Part shown: positions 44,536 to 53,192 of the stretch, piece by piece | Layout: the number at the start of each line of letters is the position of its first letter | How positions within the stretch are numbered: the first letter of the stretch is position 1 | Source: Paracoccus salipaludis | GTDB lineage: Bacteria > Pseudomonadota > Alphaproteobacteria > Rhodobacterales > Rhodobacteraceae | Length of the DNA stretch: 60,532 bases | Assembly: GCF_002287065.1 (NCBI RefSeq) | Contig: NZ_NSJZ01000016.1 | Location: forward strand, 1 to 60,532 | Direction of reading: 5' to 3' | Notes under the pieces: generated by a model | What the model was told of the DNA's origin: nothing | The model's database searches: none | What the model saw: the letters and a program-made list of their open reading frames with translations, nothing else | Translations under genes and position numbers: made by a program

Positions 44536-45324
44536 ATGGACTATACCGACATCCTGTACGAGATTCGCGGAGGCGCGGCCTGGATCACCATCAACCGCCC
44601 CGAGAAATACAACGCCTTCCGCGGCCGGACGGTGGACGAGCTGATCCACGCCTTCCAGACCGCAGGCTGGGACCCCGAGGTGGGCGTGATCGTCCTGACC
44701 GGCGCAGGCGACAAGGCCTTCTGCACCGGCGGCGACCAGTCGGCACATGACGGGCAGTATGACGGCCGGGGGGTGATCGGCCTGCCCATTGACGAGCTGC
44801 AGTCGCTGATCCGCGACGTGCCGAAGCCCGTCATCGCGCGCGTCAACGGCTTCGCCATCGGCGGCGGCAACGTGCTGGCGACGATCTGCGACCTGACCAT
44901 CGCCTCGGACACCGCGCAGTTCGGGCAGGTCGGGCCCAAGGTCGGCTCGGTCGATCCGGGTTTCGGCACGGCCTACCTGGCCCGCGTGGTCGGCGAAAAG
45001 CGCGCGCGCGAGATCTGGTACCTGAACAAGCGCTATACCGCGCAGCAGGCGCTGGAGTGGGGCCTTGCGAACGCGGTCGTCCCACCCGGGGAACTGGATG
45101 CCGAGGTGGACCGCTGGGTGGCCGAGCTGATGGACCGCTCGCCCACGGCGCTGGCGATGGCCAAGGTGTCCTTCAACGCCGACACCGAAAGCATCCGTGG
45201 CATCTCGGCCATGGGGATGCGGGCGCTGTCGCTGTATTACGACACCGACGAGTCGAAGGAAGGCGGCGTCGCCTTCAGAGAAAAGCGCAAGCCCGACTTC
45301 CGCAAGCACGTCCGCAAGGGCTGA
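44536..45324 (+). CDS. badI: 2-ketocyclohexanecarboxyl-CoA hydrolase (BadI)
   Basis: A 262-residue crotonase-fold enzyme, closely BadI-like: WITINRPEKYNAFRGRTVDE, the oxyanion segment FCTGGDQSAHDGQYDGRG and GFAIGGGNVLATICDLTIAS. BadI cleaves the ring of 2-ketocyclohexanecarboxyl-CoA hydrolytically to pimeloyl-CoA. AGGAGG precedes the ATG. The combination of badH and badI is diagnostic of this ring-cleavage route, described in Rhodopseudomonas palustris. Confidence 0.92.
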   Translation: MDYTDILYEIRGGAAWITINRPEKYNAFRGRTVDELIHAFQTAGWDPEVGVIVLTGAGDKAFCTGGDQSAHDGQYDGRGVIGLPIDELQSLIRDVPKPVIARVNGFAIGGGNVLATICDLTIASDTAQFGQVGPKVGSVDPGFGTAYLARVVGEKRAREIWYLNKRYTAQQALEWGLANAVVPPGELDAEVDRWVAELMDRSPTALAMAKVSFNADTESIRGISAMGMRALSLYYDTDESKEGGVAFREKRKPDFRKHVRKG

Positions 45325-45382
45325 AACCAGCGGGCGGCCCTTCGGGCTGCCCCCATCGTCCGATCCGCCGGGGCAAGGCTGC

Positions 45383-46543
45383 ATGTCAAAGACCGTTTTC
45401 GACACCGAGGAACTGGACCGGGTCCGCGATCTCGCGCGCCGCTTCGCCCAGGATCGGGTCGCGCCGGGCTACATGGCCCGCGAGAAGGCCGGGCGCATGG
45501 ACATGGGCCTCGTGCGCGAGATGGGCAGCCTCGGCCTGATCGCCCCCGAACTGCCCGAGGAATTCGGGGGCATCGGCGCGGGCACGCTTTGCGCCGGTGC
45601 CATCATCGAGGAGATCGCGCGCGCCGACTTCACCTTCGGCTACGTGCCGCTGCTGGGCTCGCTGACGGGTCAGGTCCTGGCGCGGTTCGCGCGTCCCGAG
45701 ATCGCGCGGGAATGGCTGGCAAGGCTGACGGCCGGAGAGATCCTGCTGGCCCTCGCCCTGACCGAGCCCAGGGGCGGATCAGACGCCGCGAACCTCGGGC
45801 TGCGGATGGAGCGTGAAGGCAGCCATTACATCCTGAACGGAGAAAAGTCCTCGATCTCGGCCAACCGGATCGCCGCGGGCACCGTGGTCTTCGCCCGGAC
45901 CGGGCGGCCCGAGGACCGGGCGCGGGGCGTTTCGGCCATCCTCGTCCCGATGGACCTGCCCGGCATCACGACGTCCAGATACGACAACATGGGCCAGAAC
46001 TCGATTGGCCACGGCTCGATCTGGTTCGACAACGTGCGCGTTCCTGCCGAGAACCTGCTGGGCGAAGAGGGCCGGGGCTTCGCCCAGGTCATGCAGGGCT
46101 TCGATTTCTCGCGCTGCCTCATCGGTCTGCAATGCGTGGGGGCTGCGCAGCAGTCCCTGGACGAGACCTGGGCCTGGGTCCGGGAACGGCACGCCTTCGG
46201 AAAGCCACTGGCCGCATTCCAGGGCGTCAGCCACCAGCTTGCGGATTTCGAGACGAAGCTGGCGGCTGCGCGGCTTCTGTCGATGAACGCGTTGTGGCTC
46301 AAGGACAACGACCTGCCGCACACGGCCGAGGCCGCCATGGCGAAGTGGTGGCCGCCGCTGCTGGCCTACGAGGCGATCCATGCCTGCCTGCTGATTCACG
46401 GCCATGCGGGCTATGGAAATGATCTGCCCTTCGCGCAGCGCCTCAGGGACGTTCTGGGGCTGCAGATCGGCGATGGCACCGCGCATGTCATGAAGAACGT
46501 CATCGCGCGGGAACGCGCCGGGCGCGAGGCGGTCGGCGGATAG
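45383..46543 (+). CDS. aliB: Cyclohexanecarboxyl-CoA dehydrogenase (AliB), acyl-CoA dehydrogenase family
   Basis: A 386-residue acyl-CoA dehydrogenase with ALALTEPRGGSDAANL (FAD/substrate), the RHAFGKPLAAFQGVSHQLAD helix and a C-terminal GHAGYGNDLPFAQRLRD. It should introduce the double bond into cyclohexanecarboxyl-CoA, passing electrons to ETF. The residue aligned with the usual catalytic Glu (YEGT) is Asp364 here (IGDGT). Start 45383 (MSKTVFDTEEL) lies 58 bases after badI. Confidence 0.9.
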   Translation: MSKTVFDTEELDRVRDLARRFAQDRVAPGYMAREKAGRMDMGLVREMGSLGLIAPELPEEFGGIGAGTLCAGAIIEEIARADFTFGYVPLLGSLTGQVLARFARPEIAREWLARLTAGEILLALALTEPRGGSDAANLGLRMEREGSHYILNGEKSSISANRIAAGTVVFARTGRPEDRARGVSAILVPMDLPGITTSRYDNMGQNSIGHGSIWFDNVRVPAENLLGEEGRGFAQVMQGFDFSRCLIGLQCVGAAQQSLDETWAWVRERHAFGKPLAAFQGVSHQLADFETKLAAARLLSMNALWLKDNDLPHTAEAAMAKWWPPLLAYEAIHACLLIHGHAGYGNDLPFAQRLRDVLGLQIGDGTAHVMKNVIARERAGREAVGG

Positions 46544-46569
46544 GCCTGACGCAATACCGGGGAAGATGA

Positions 46570-48222
46570 ATGGATTTCGATGCCGTCCTGATCGCGCCAC
46601 GCCGCGCCGCCATGATCCGTGCAGGCTACTGGCGGGACAAGACCGTCAACGATCATTTCGACGCGGTGCTGGCCACGCGCCCTGACGCCCTGGCGGTCAG
46701 CTCGATCTCGGCCGCCGACGGCGGACGGCGCGACTTCACCTGGGCCGAGCTTGACCGATTGGCAAATCGCGCGGCGGTGGGACTGACCCGGCTGGGCGTC
46801 GGGTGCGGCGACGTGGTGTCCTGCCAGCTTCCCAACGGCTGGCAGTTCGTCGCCACCTATCTGGGCTGTGCGCGGATCGGGGCAGTGTTCAACCCCGTGA
46901 TGCCCATCTTCCGCGAACATGAACTGCTGTTCATGCTGCGCCATGGCGGGGCCAGGGTCCTGGTCGTTCCGAAGGTGTTTCGCGGCTTCGACCATGAGGC
47001 GATGGCCGAGGGAATGCGGCCGCAGCTTCCCGACCTCCGCCATGTCGTCGTGATGGGGGGCGAGGGGAAGAACAGTTTCGATACCCTGCTGTGCGATCCC
47101 GCCTTTGACGCCGACCCGGAACTGAAGCGGATCGTGACGATGAACCGCGCCGGGCCCGACGACGTGACCCAGCTGATCTACACCAGTGGCACGACCGGAG
47201 AGCCCAAGGGCGTGATGCACACGTCCAACACGATGTATGCCAACCTGACCGCCTTCGTGGAACGGCTGGGGCTGACGGCGGAGGACGTGATCGGCATGGC
47301 CTCGCCCATGGCCCACCAGACGGGGTTCATGTACGGCCTCTTGATGCCGGTCTGCCTTGGAGCACATGCGATCCTGTTCGACATCTGGGACCGGCGCCTT
47401 ATGGCGAGGATGGTGCAGGACGACCGCATCACCTTCACCATGGCTTCGACCCCCTTCCTGATCGACCTGAGTCAGGCCGTCGAGGAGCAGGGCTTCGACA
47501 GCCGCTCATTGCGGATCTTCCTTTGCGCAGGCGCGCCCATCCCCGGAGCGGTTGTAGAGAGGGCGCGCCGGGCAATGCCGCAGACAAGGGTGATCGCCGC
47601 TTGGGGCATGACCGAGAACGGCGCGCTGACGGTCGTGGACCCCGAGGATGACGACGAACGCTCGATCAACACGGACGGACGTCCGCTGCCGGGGGTCGAG
47701 GTCCAGATCCGCGACCCCCGGGGGAATCCTTGCGCGACGGACCAGCCGGGCGAGCTTTACGTCCGGGCCTGCTCGAACTTCGGCGGCTACCTCAAGCGCC
47801 CGCATCTGAACGCGACCGACGACGAGGGCTGGTTCCAGACCGGCGACATCGCGCGTATGGACGACCGCGGCTATATCCGCATCTGCGGCCGATCCAAGGA
47901 CATCATCATCCGGGGCGCCGAAAACGTCCCCGTCGTCGAGGTCGAGGGCATCCTGTTCAAGCATCCCGCGATCCAGCAGGCCGCCGTCGTCGCCTATCCG
48001 GACAACCGCCTGGGCGAGCGCGCCTGCGCCTTTGTGACGCTGAAACCCGGCGCAACCTTCGACTTCGACGAGATGCAGCGTTTCCTGGCCGAGCACAGGT
48101 TGTCGGTGCCCTACTGGCCCGAGCGGCTGGAGATCCGCGAAACCCTGCCCGCCACCGCCTCGGGCAAGATCCAGAAGTTCGTGCTGCGGAAGATGCTTCG
48201 CGAGGAGGCGGGACTGGAGTGA
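46570..48222 (+). CDS. aliA: Cyclohexanecarboxylate-CoA ligase (AliA)
   Basis: A 550-residue acyl-CoA synthetase of the ANL family: P-loop LIYTSGTTGEPKGV (about residues 202-215), AAWGMTENG, the hinge GWFQTGDIARMDDRGYIRI and the C-terminal ATASGKIQKFVLRK with the adenylation Lys. It activates cyclohexanecarboxylate with ATP and CoA, the first step of the pathway completed by AliB, a hydratase not in view, BadH and BadI. GGGGAAGATGAATG precedes the start. Confidence 0.88.
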   Translation: MDFDAVLIAPRRAAMIRAGYWRDKTVNDHFDAVLATRPDALAVSSISAADGGRRDFTWAELDRLANRAAVGLTRLGVGCGDVVSCQLPNGWQFVATYLGCARIGAVFNPVMPIFREHELLFMLRHGGARVLVVPKVFRGFDHEAMAEGMRPQLPDLRHVVVMGGEGKNSFDTLLCDPAFDADPELKRIVTMNRAGPDDVTQLIYTSGTTGEPKGVMHTSNTMYANLTAFVERLGLTAEDVIGMASPMAHQTGFMYGLLMPVCLGAHAILFDIWDRRLMARMVQDDRITFTMASTPFLIDLSQAVEEQGFDSRSLRIFLCAGAPIPGAVVERARRAMPQTRVIAAWGMTENGALTVVDPEDDDERSINTDGRPLPGVEVQIRDPRGNPCATDQPGELYVRACSNFGGYLKRPHLNATDDEGWFQTGDIARMDDRGYIRICGRSKDIIIRGAENVPVVEVEGILFKHPAIQQAAVVAYPDNRLGERACAFVTLKPGATFDFDEMQRFLAEHRLSVPYWPERLEIRETLPATASGKIQKFVLRKMLREEAGLE

Positions 48223-48540
48223 GGCCGTCCCCGGTCGGATGTGCTGCGACATCGGCCCCCGGATGCCCGGCCCTTAGGCCGGCCTGTTCCGGGCTGATCG
48301 GGCCCGTTGGGAACGCAGCATACCCGGAGGCCGGGGCGCTGCCTTTTGCCACGGAAAAACCCGTCCTTCCGACCTGTCCGGGGCGATGCGGCGTGTCGGT
48401 TGGGAGGGTCACCCGGGGCGCCTCGACGCGCGCAGGACCAACTTTTTTTAGTAGCGTCGAGTTTCGGTTTTTGTGCGTTGAGGCGCGAGGATGACGTTCG
48501 TCGGTCACGCCTCCCTTCCGCCCCATAAAGGATTCGACAG
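48223..48540 (+). other. 318-base intergenic region with the manganese catalase promoter
   Basis: No gene is visible. Most is GC-rich, but 48440-48480 is locally AT-rich, with T7 (ACTTTTTTTAG) and GTTTCGGTTTTTGTGCG, probably the promoter region of the catalase. AAAGGA lies before the catalase ATG. No U-tailed hairpin is obvious after aliA. Confidence 0.45.
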
Positions 48541-49485
48541 ATGTTTCTTCGCGTCGACAAGCTGCAGATCGAACTGCCCGCGCCCGCGCGGCAGGACCCG
48601 AACGCCGGTGCCGCCCTTCAGGAACTGCTGGGTGGGAAGTACGGCGAGATGTCCACCCTGGGCAACTACCTGTTCCAGAGCTTCAACTTCCGTTCGAAAA
48701 ACAAGCTGCGGCCGTTCTACGAACTGGTTGCCGCGATCACTGCCGAGGAACTGGGCCACGTCGAACTGGTGTCGAATGGCGTCGCGATGCTGAACAACGG
48801 GCCGGACGTTCCCGGCGCGGACGAGGGCGACGGTGGCGACATCTCGAACGCGCCGTTCGAGATGATGAAGGACATCCGCTCGTCGGCCTCGTTCTACAGC
48901 CATGCGGGCGGGGCGGTGCCGGTCAACTCGAACTCGATGTCGTGGAACGTGGACATGGTCACGACCACCGGCAACGTGATCATCGACCTGCTGCACAACT
49001 TCCACCTGGAATGCGGCGCGCGTCTGCACAAGCTGCGCGTCTATGAATCGCTGACCCAGGACAACGTCACCGGGCGCGAGATCTGCGGCTACCTGCTGGT
49101 GCGGGGCGGCGTGCACGCCCATGCCTATGCCCTGGCGCTGAAGCGGCTGACCGGCGTGGACATCCACCAGATGCTGCCGACGCCGAACATCCCGACCGAC
49201 AAGATCCCCGAGTCGCGCAAGTATCTGCAGGCCGGGTCGCACCGCCGCATCTACACCTTCTCGCCGGGCGACTATCAGGCGCTGGCGGGAGTCTGGAGCG
49301 GCGAGGCCCTGCCGACCGACCCGCCCGGCCCTCTCGAGGTGATCGAGGGAATGCCGGAAGGCGGCAAGATCCATCAGCTCGTGGGCGTGCCCTCGGCCTT
49401 TACCCCGGATTATGCGCCCGAGGAGATGTTCGAGATCGCCGAGAAGCTGACCAAGGCGGCCATGCAGGGCGGGGGCTCGCTGTAA
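48541..49485 (+). CDS. Manganese catalase
   Basis: A 314-residue ferritin-like di-manganese catalase. Metal-ligand regions are readable: GGKYGEMSTLGNYLFQSF (Glu), TAEELGHVELV (Glu and His), HNFHLECGARLH (Glu) and LLVRGGVHAHAYALAL (His). The C-terminal tail PDYAPEEMFEIAEKLTKAA is usual. It destroys hydrogen peroxide without haem, useful under iron limitation or oxidative stress. AAAGGA lies upstream. It is monocistronic, converging on the peptide transporter operon. Confidence 0.93.
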   Translation: MFLRVDKLQIELPAPARQDPNAGAALQELLGGKYGEMSTLGNYLFQSFNFRSKNKLRPFYELVAAITAEELGHVELVSNGVAMLNNGPDVPGADEGDGGDISNAPFEMMKDIRSSASFYSHAGGAVPVNSNSMSWNVDMVTTTGNVIIDLLHNFHLECGARLHKLRVYESLTQDNVTGREICGYLLVRGGVHAHAYALALKRLTGVDIHQMLPTPNIPTDKIPESRKYLQAGSHRRIYTFSPGDYQALAGVWSGEALPTDPPGPLEVIEGMPEGGKIHQLVGVPSAFTPDYAPEEMFEIAEKLTKAAMQGGGSL

Positions 49486-49527
49486 GGCAGTTGCGGTGGC
49501 CGGCATCCGCCGGCCGCCGTTTCCCGC

Positions 49528-50376
49528 TCAGGCGGCCTTGGCAGCCTTTGCTGCCTTGCGCCGGGCGAGGCGAGCGCGGATCGCCTCGACATCCGTGATC
49601 GGCGTCGCGGCGAAAAGCTGGCGCGTATAGGGGTGCTTGGGGTCGGAAAACACCTCGTCCCGGCTGCCGTGTTCCACCGCCACGCCTTCGCTGATCACCA
49701 TGACGTCGTCGGCGATGTAGCGCACGACGGACAGGTCGTGGCTGACGAAGACATAGGTCAGCCCGAACTCGTCCTGCAGGTCGGCCAGCAGGTTCAGCAC
49801 CTGCGCCTGGACCGACAGGTCCAGCGCCGAGACGGGTTCATCCAGCACCAGCAGCGAGGGGTTCAGCATCAGCGCCCGCGCGATGGCGATCCGCTGGCGC
49901 TGGCCGCCCGAGAACATGTGGGGGTAGCGGTTGAAATGCTCGGGCCCCAGGCCGACCTTGACCAGCATCGCCTCGGCCCGCGCGCGGCGTTCTTCGGCGG
50001 GGACGTCGGTGTTGATGACCAGCGGCTCCATCAGCACGTTGCCGATCTTCTGGCGCGGGTTGAGGCTGCCATAGGGGTTCTGGAACACCATCTGCACCTT
50101 GGACCGCATGGCCGGACCCGGACGTGATTTCGAGATGTCCACGCGCTGCCCATCGATCAGCAGCTCGCCCCCCGAGGGCGCGTCGATCAGCGCGATGATG
50201 CGCGCAAGCGTGGACTTGCCCGAGCCGGACTCGCCCACGATGGCCAGCGTCTTGCCCTTCTCGACCTTGAAGTCGATACCCTTGAGCGCACGCACCGTCT
50301 TGGACCCGCCAAAGAAGCCGCCCGAGACATGGTAGTCCTGGACGAGCTTGCGGCCTTCCAGCACCACGGCGCTCAT
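49528..50376 (-). CDS. dppF: Dipeptide/oligopeptide ABC transporter ATP-binding protein (DppF-like)
   Basis: A 282-residue ATPase with Walker [25 protein letters not shown] typical of DppF, signature FSGGQRQRIAIARA and Walker B LVLDEPVSALD, then VFVSHDLSVVRYIAD and HPYTRQLFAATP. An Ala/Lys tail ends it. It is the last gene of the five-gene importer operon and overlaps dppD by ATGA. Confidence 0.92.
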   Translation of the reverse strand: MSAVVLEGRKLVQDYHVSGGFFGGSKTVRALKGIDFKVEKGKTLAIVGESGSGKSTLARIIALIDAPSGGELLIDGQRVDISKSRPGPAMRSKVQMVFQNPYGSLNPRQKIGNVLMEPLVINTDVPAEERRARAEAMLVKVGLGPEHFNRYPHMFSGGQRQRIAIARALMLNPSLLVLDEPVSALDLSVQAQVLNLLADLQDEFGLTYVFVSHDLSVVRYIADDVMVISEGVAVEHGSRDEVFSDPKHPYTRQLFAATPITDVEAIRARLARRKAAKAAKAA

Positions 50377-51212
50377 CGGGCGGCCTCGGCGCTGAAGAAG
50401 TCGGACACCGTCGGCAGGCGGTCGCCGGTCGCGTTTTCCGGCAGGGCGGACAGCAGCGCTCGGGTATAGGGATTCTGCGGGGACTCGAAGATCGACAGCA
50501 CGTCGGCTTCCTCCATCTTCCGGCCCTTGTACTGGACCACGACGCGGTCGGCGGTCTCGGCCACCACGCCCATGTCATGGGTGATCAGGATCAGCGCCAT
50601 GCCGTAATCCTCCTGAAGCTCCATCAGCAGGTCGAGGATCTGCTTCTGGATCGTCACGTCCAGCGCGGTCGTCGGCTCGTCCGCGATCAGCAGGCGGGGC
50701 TTCGAGGCGATGGCGATGGCGATCATCACCCGCTGGCACTGGCCGCCGGACAGCTGGTGCGGATAGGATTTCAGCTTTTCCTCGGGCGAGGGGATGCCGA
50801 CGGCGCGGAAGAGCTCCAGCGCGCGGGCGCGGGCCTCGCGGCGGCCGAGGCCGAGGTTCAGGCGCAGCACCTCCTCGATCTGGAAGCCGACCGTGAAGGC
50901 CGGGTTCAGCGAGGCGATGGGCTCTTGGAAGATCATGGTGATCTCGCGCCCGATCAGGCGGCGGCGCTCGGACGCGGGCATCGCCAGCAGGTCGCGGCCG
51001 TCATAGGTCATCTCGTCGGCGGTGACGGTGGCGGTGTCGGGCAGAAGGCCCATCACCGCCAGCATCGACACGGACTTGCCCGAGCCGGATTCGCCCACGA
51101 TGGCCAGGACCTCGCCCCGGTCCACGCTGATGTCCACGCCATCGACGGCGGTGAAGCTGCCGGTGGCGGTGGCGAAGCGGACGGTCAGGTTGCGGATGTT
51201 CAGGATCGCCAT
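50373..51212 (-). CDS. dppD: Dipeptide/oligopeptide ABC transporter ATP-binding protein (DppD-like)
   Basis: A 279-residue ATPase with Walker [29 protein letters not shown], signature [14 protein letters not shown] (Cys where Met is common), [16 protein letters not shown] and [17 protein letters not shown]. Its 3' end lacks the long Cys-rich region that some DppD proteins carry for an Fe-S cluster. It pairs with DppF and starts five bases after the permease. Confidence 0.92.
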   Translation of the reverse strand: MAILNIRNLTVRFATATGSFTAVDGVDISVDRGEVLAIVGESGSGKSVSMLAVMGLLPDTATVTADEMTYDGRDLLAMPASERRRLIGREITMIFQEPIASLNPAFTVGFQIEEVLRLNLGLGRREARARALELFRAVGIPSPEEKLKSYPHQLSGGQCQRVMIAIAIASKPRLLIADEPTTALDVTIQKQILDLLMELQEDYGMALILITHDMGVVAETADRVVVQYKGRKMEEADVLSIFESPQNPYTRALLSALPENATGDRLPTVSDFFSAEAAR

Positions 51213-51216
51213 GGCG

Positions 51217-52119
51217 TCAGCTCCGCTTGAGTTTCGGATCGAGCGCGTCGCGAAGCCCGTCGCCCATCAGGTTGATCGCCAGCACCGCGATCAGGATCGC
51301 AAGGCCGGGGAAGGTGGCGACCCACCAGGCGCGGGAAATGAACTCGCGCGCCTCGGCCAGCATGGTGCCCCATTCCGGCGCGGGCGGCTGCGCGCCCATC
51401 CCGAGGAAGCCGAGCGCGGCGGCGTCCAGCACGGCCGACGAGAAGGACAGCGTCGCCTGCACGATCAGGGGCGCCACGCAGTTCGGCAGGATCGTCAGGA
51501 ACATCAGCCGCATGTTGCCCGCGCCCGCGACCCGCGCCGCGCTGACATATTCGCGCCGCTGTTCGGCCATGACCGCCGCCCGCGTCAGGCGCGCGAAATG
51601 CGGCTGGTAGACGATGGCGATGGCGATCATGGCGTTGGTCAGGCCGGGCCCGAGGACCGCCACCAGCACCAGTGCCAGCAGCAGCGAGGGGAAGGCCAGG
51701 ATCACGTCCATGATCCGCATGATCAGTGCGTCGATCCAGCCGCCGAAAAAGCCGGCGACAAGCCCGATGATGACCCCGCCCACCAGCGCAATCGAGACGA
51801 CCACGATACCGATGAACAGCGAATACTGCGAGCCCTTGATCAGCCGCGACAGGATGTCCCGGCCGACGGGATCGGTGCCCAGCAGGAACTCGGGGCGGCC
51901 GCCCTCCTGCCAGGCGGGGGGGACCAGCAGGGCGTCCCGGAACTGGACCGTCGGATTGTGGGGGGCGATCCAGTCGGCGAAGAGCGCCGTCAGCACCATC
52001 AGCAGGAAGATCACCAGGCCGACGACCGCGCCCTTGTTGCGGCTGAAATAGAACCAGAACTCGCTCAGCTGACGCCGCCGGATGGCGGCATCAGACAGCT
52101 TGACGGAAACATCGCTCAT
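51217..52119 (-). CDS. dppC: Dipeptide/oligopeptide ABC transporter permease (DppC-like)
   Basis: A 300-residue BPD permease with six helices and the N-terminal cytoplasmic tail usual for DppC/OppC (EFWFYFSRNKGAVVGLVIFL). Family loops: FLLGTDPVGRDILSRLIKGS and the EAA coupling loop EYVSAARVAGAGNMRLMFLT. It overlaps the DppB-like gene by ATGA. Confidence 0.92.
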   Translation of the reverse strand: MSDVSVKLSDAAIRRRQLSEFWFYFSRNKGAVVGLVIFLLMVLTALFADWIAPHNPTVQFRDALLVPPAWQEGGRPEFLLGTDPVGRDILSRLIKGSQYSLFIGIVVVSIALVGGVIIGLVAGFFGGWIDALIMRIMDVILAFPSLLLALVLVAVLGPGLTNAMIAIAIVYQPHFARLTRAAVMAEQRREYVSAARVAGAGNMRLMFLTILPNCVAPLIVQATLSFSSAVLDAAALGFLGMGAQPPAPEWGTMLAEAREFISRAWWVATFPGLAILIAVLAINLMGDGLRDALDPKLKRS

Positions 52120-53123
52120 CTGTGGCGAATCCTCGGGTTGATGAGGCCATAGGTGAGGTCGACCAGCAGGTTCACGACCATCACCACGCCCGCGATCAGC
52201 AGCAGGCCCGATTGAACGACAGGATAGTCACGGCGAGAGATCGAGTCGATCATCCACTTGCCGATCCCCGGCCAGGAAAAGATGGTCTCGGTCAGGATCG
52301 CGCCCGCCAGCAGCACGCCGATCTGAAGACCGATGGTGGTCACGACGGGGATCAGGGCGTTGCGCAGCGCATGGACGCCGATCACCCGGCGGCGGGGCAT
52401 CCCCTTGGCGCGCGCCGTGCGGACGTAGTCCTCGGACATGACCTCGAGCATGGCGGAACGGGTCTGGCGCGCGATCACGGCCAGCGGGATCGTGGCCAGC
52501 ACGATGGACGGCAGGATCAGGTGGCGCAGCGCCGAGACGAACGCGCCGTCCTGACCCGAGATCAGGCTGTCGATCAGCATGAACCCGGTCACGTTCGGGA
52601 AGAAGTACATCAGCGAGATGCGCCCCGACACCGGAGTCCAGCCGAGATAGCCCGAGAAGAAGATGATGAGCAGCAGGCCCCACCAGAAGATCGGCATGGA
52701 GAAGCCGACCAGCGCGCCGGTCATGGACAACTGGTCGAACCAGCTGCCGCGCTTGATGGCGGCGATGACGCCGATCGGAACGCCCAGAAGCACAGCCAGA
52801 AGAATGGCGACAAGGCCCAGCTCGACCGTGGCGGGGAAAAGCGACAGGAACTCGGCCAGCACAGGCTTCTTCGTCACCAGCGAGGTGCCCAGGTCGCCGT
52901 GCAGCAGCCGGCCCAGGAAGTCGAAGTATTGCACGACCAAGGGCTGGTCATAGCCGAGTTGCGCGCTGAGTTCCGCGTGCCGTTCGGGCGAGACGCCGCG
53001 CTCGCCGGCCATCAGCAGCACCGGGTCGCCTTCGAGGAAGCGCGGGAAACTGAAGGCGATTATGGTGATCCCGATGAATGTCGGGACGAGGTACAAAAGC
53101 CTCGAAAGGATGAAACGGAACAT
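52116..53123 (-). CDS. dppB: Dipeptide/oligopeptide ABC transporter permease (DppB-like)
   Basis: A 335-residue BPD permease: an N-terminal helix (LSRLLYLVPTFIGITIIAF), the long first periplasmic loop with RLLHGDLGTSLVTKKPVL, and the EAA loop EDYVRTARAKGMPRRRVIGV. It forms the pore with the DppC-like protein. It lies 69 bases after the binding protein gene. Confidence 0.92.
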   Translation of the reverse strand: MFRFILSRLLYLVPTFIGITIIAFSFPRFLEGDPVLLMAGERGVSPERHAELSAQLGYDQPLVVQYFDFLGRLLHGDLGTSLVTKKPVLAEFLSLFPATVELGLVAILLAVLLGVPIGVIAAIKRGSWFDQLSMTGALVGFSMPIFWWGLLLIIFFSGYLGWTPVSGRISLMYFFPNVTGFMLIDSLISGQDGAFVSALRHLILPSIVLATIPLAVIARQTRSAMLEVMSEDYVRTARAKGMPRRRVIGVHALRNALIPVVTTIGLQIGVLLAGAILTETIFSWPGIGKWMIDSISRRDYPVVQSGLLLIAGVVMVVNLLVDLTYGLINPRIRHR

Positions 53124-53192
53124 TCGCCTCTTTCCTGAGGGATGCGCGGGAACCGTGCCCCGCGCATCCGGTTTGCACCCGGCGGTGCCGGA

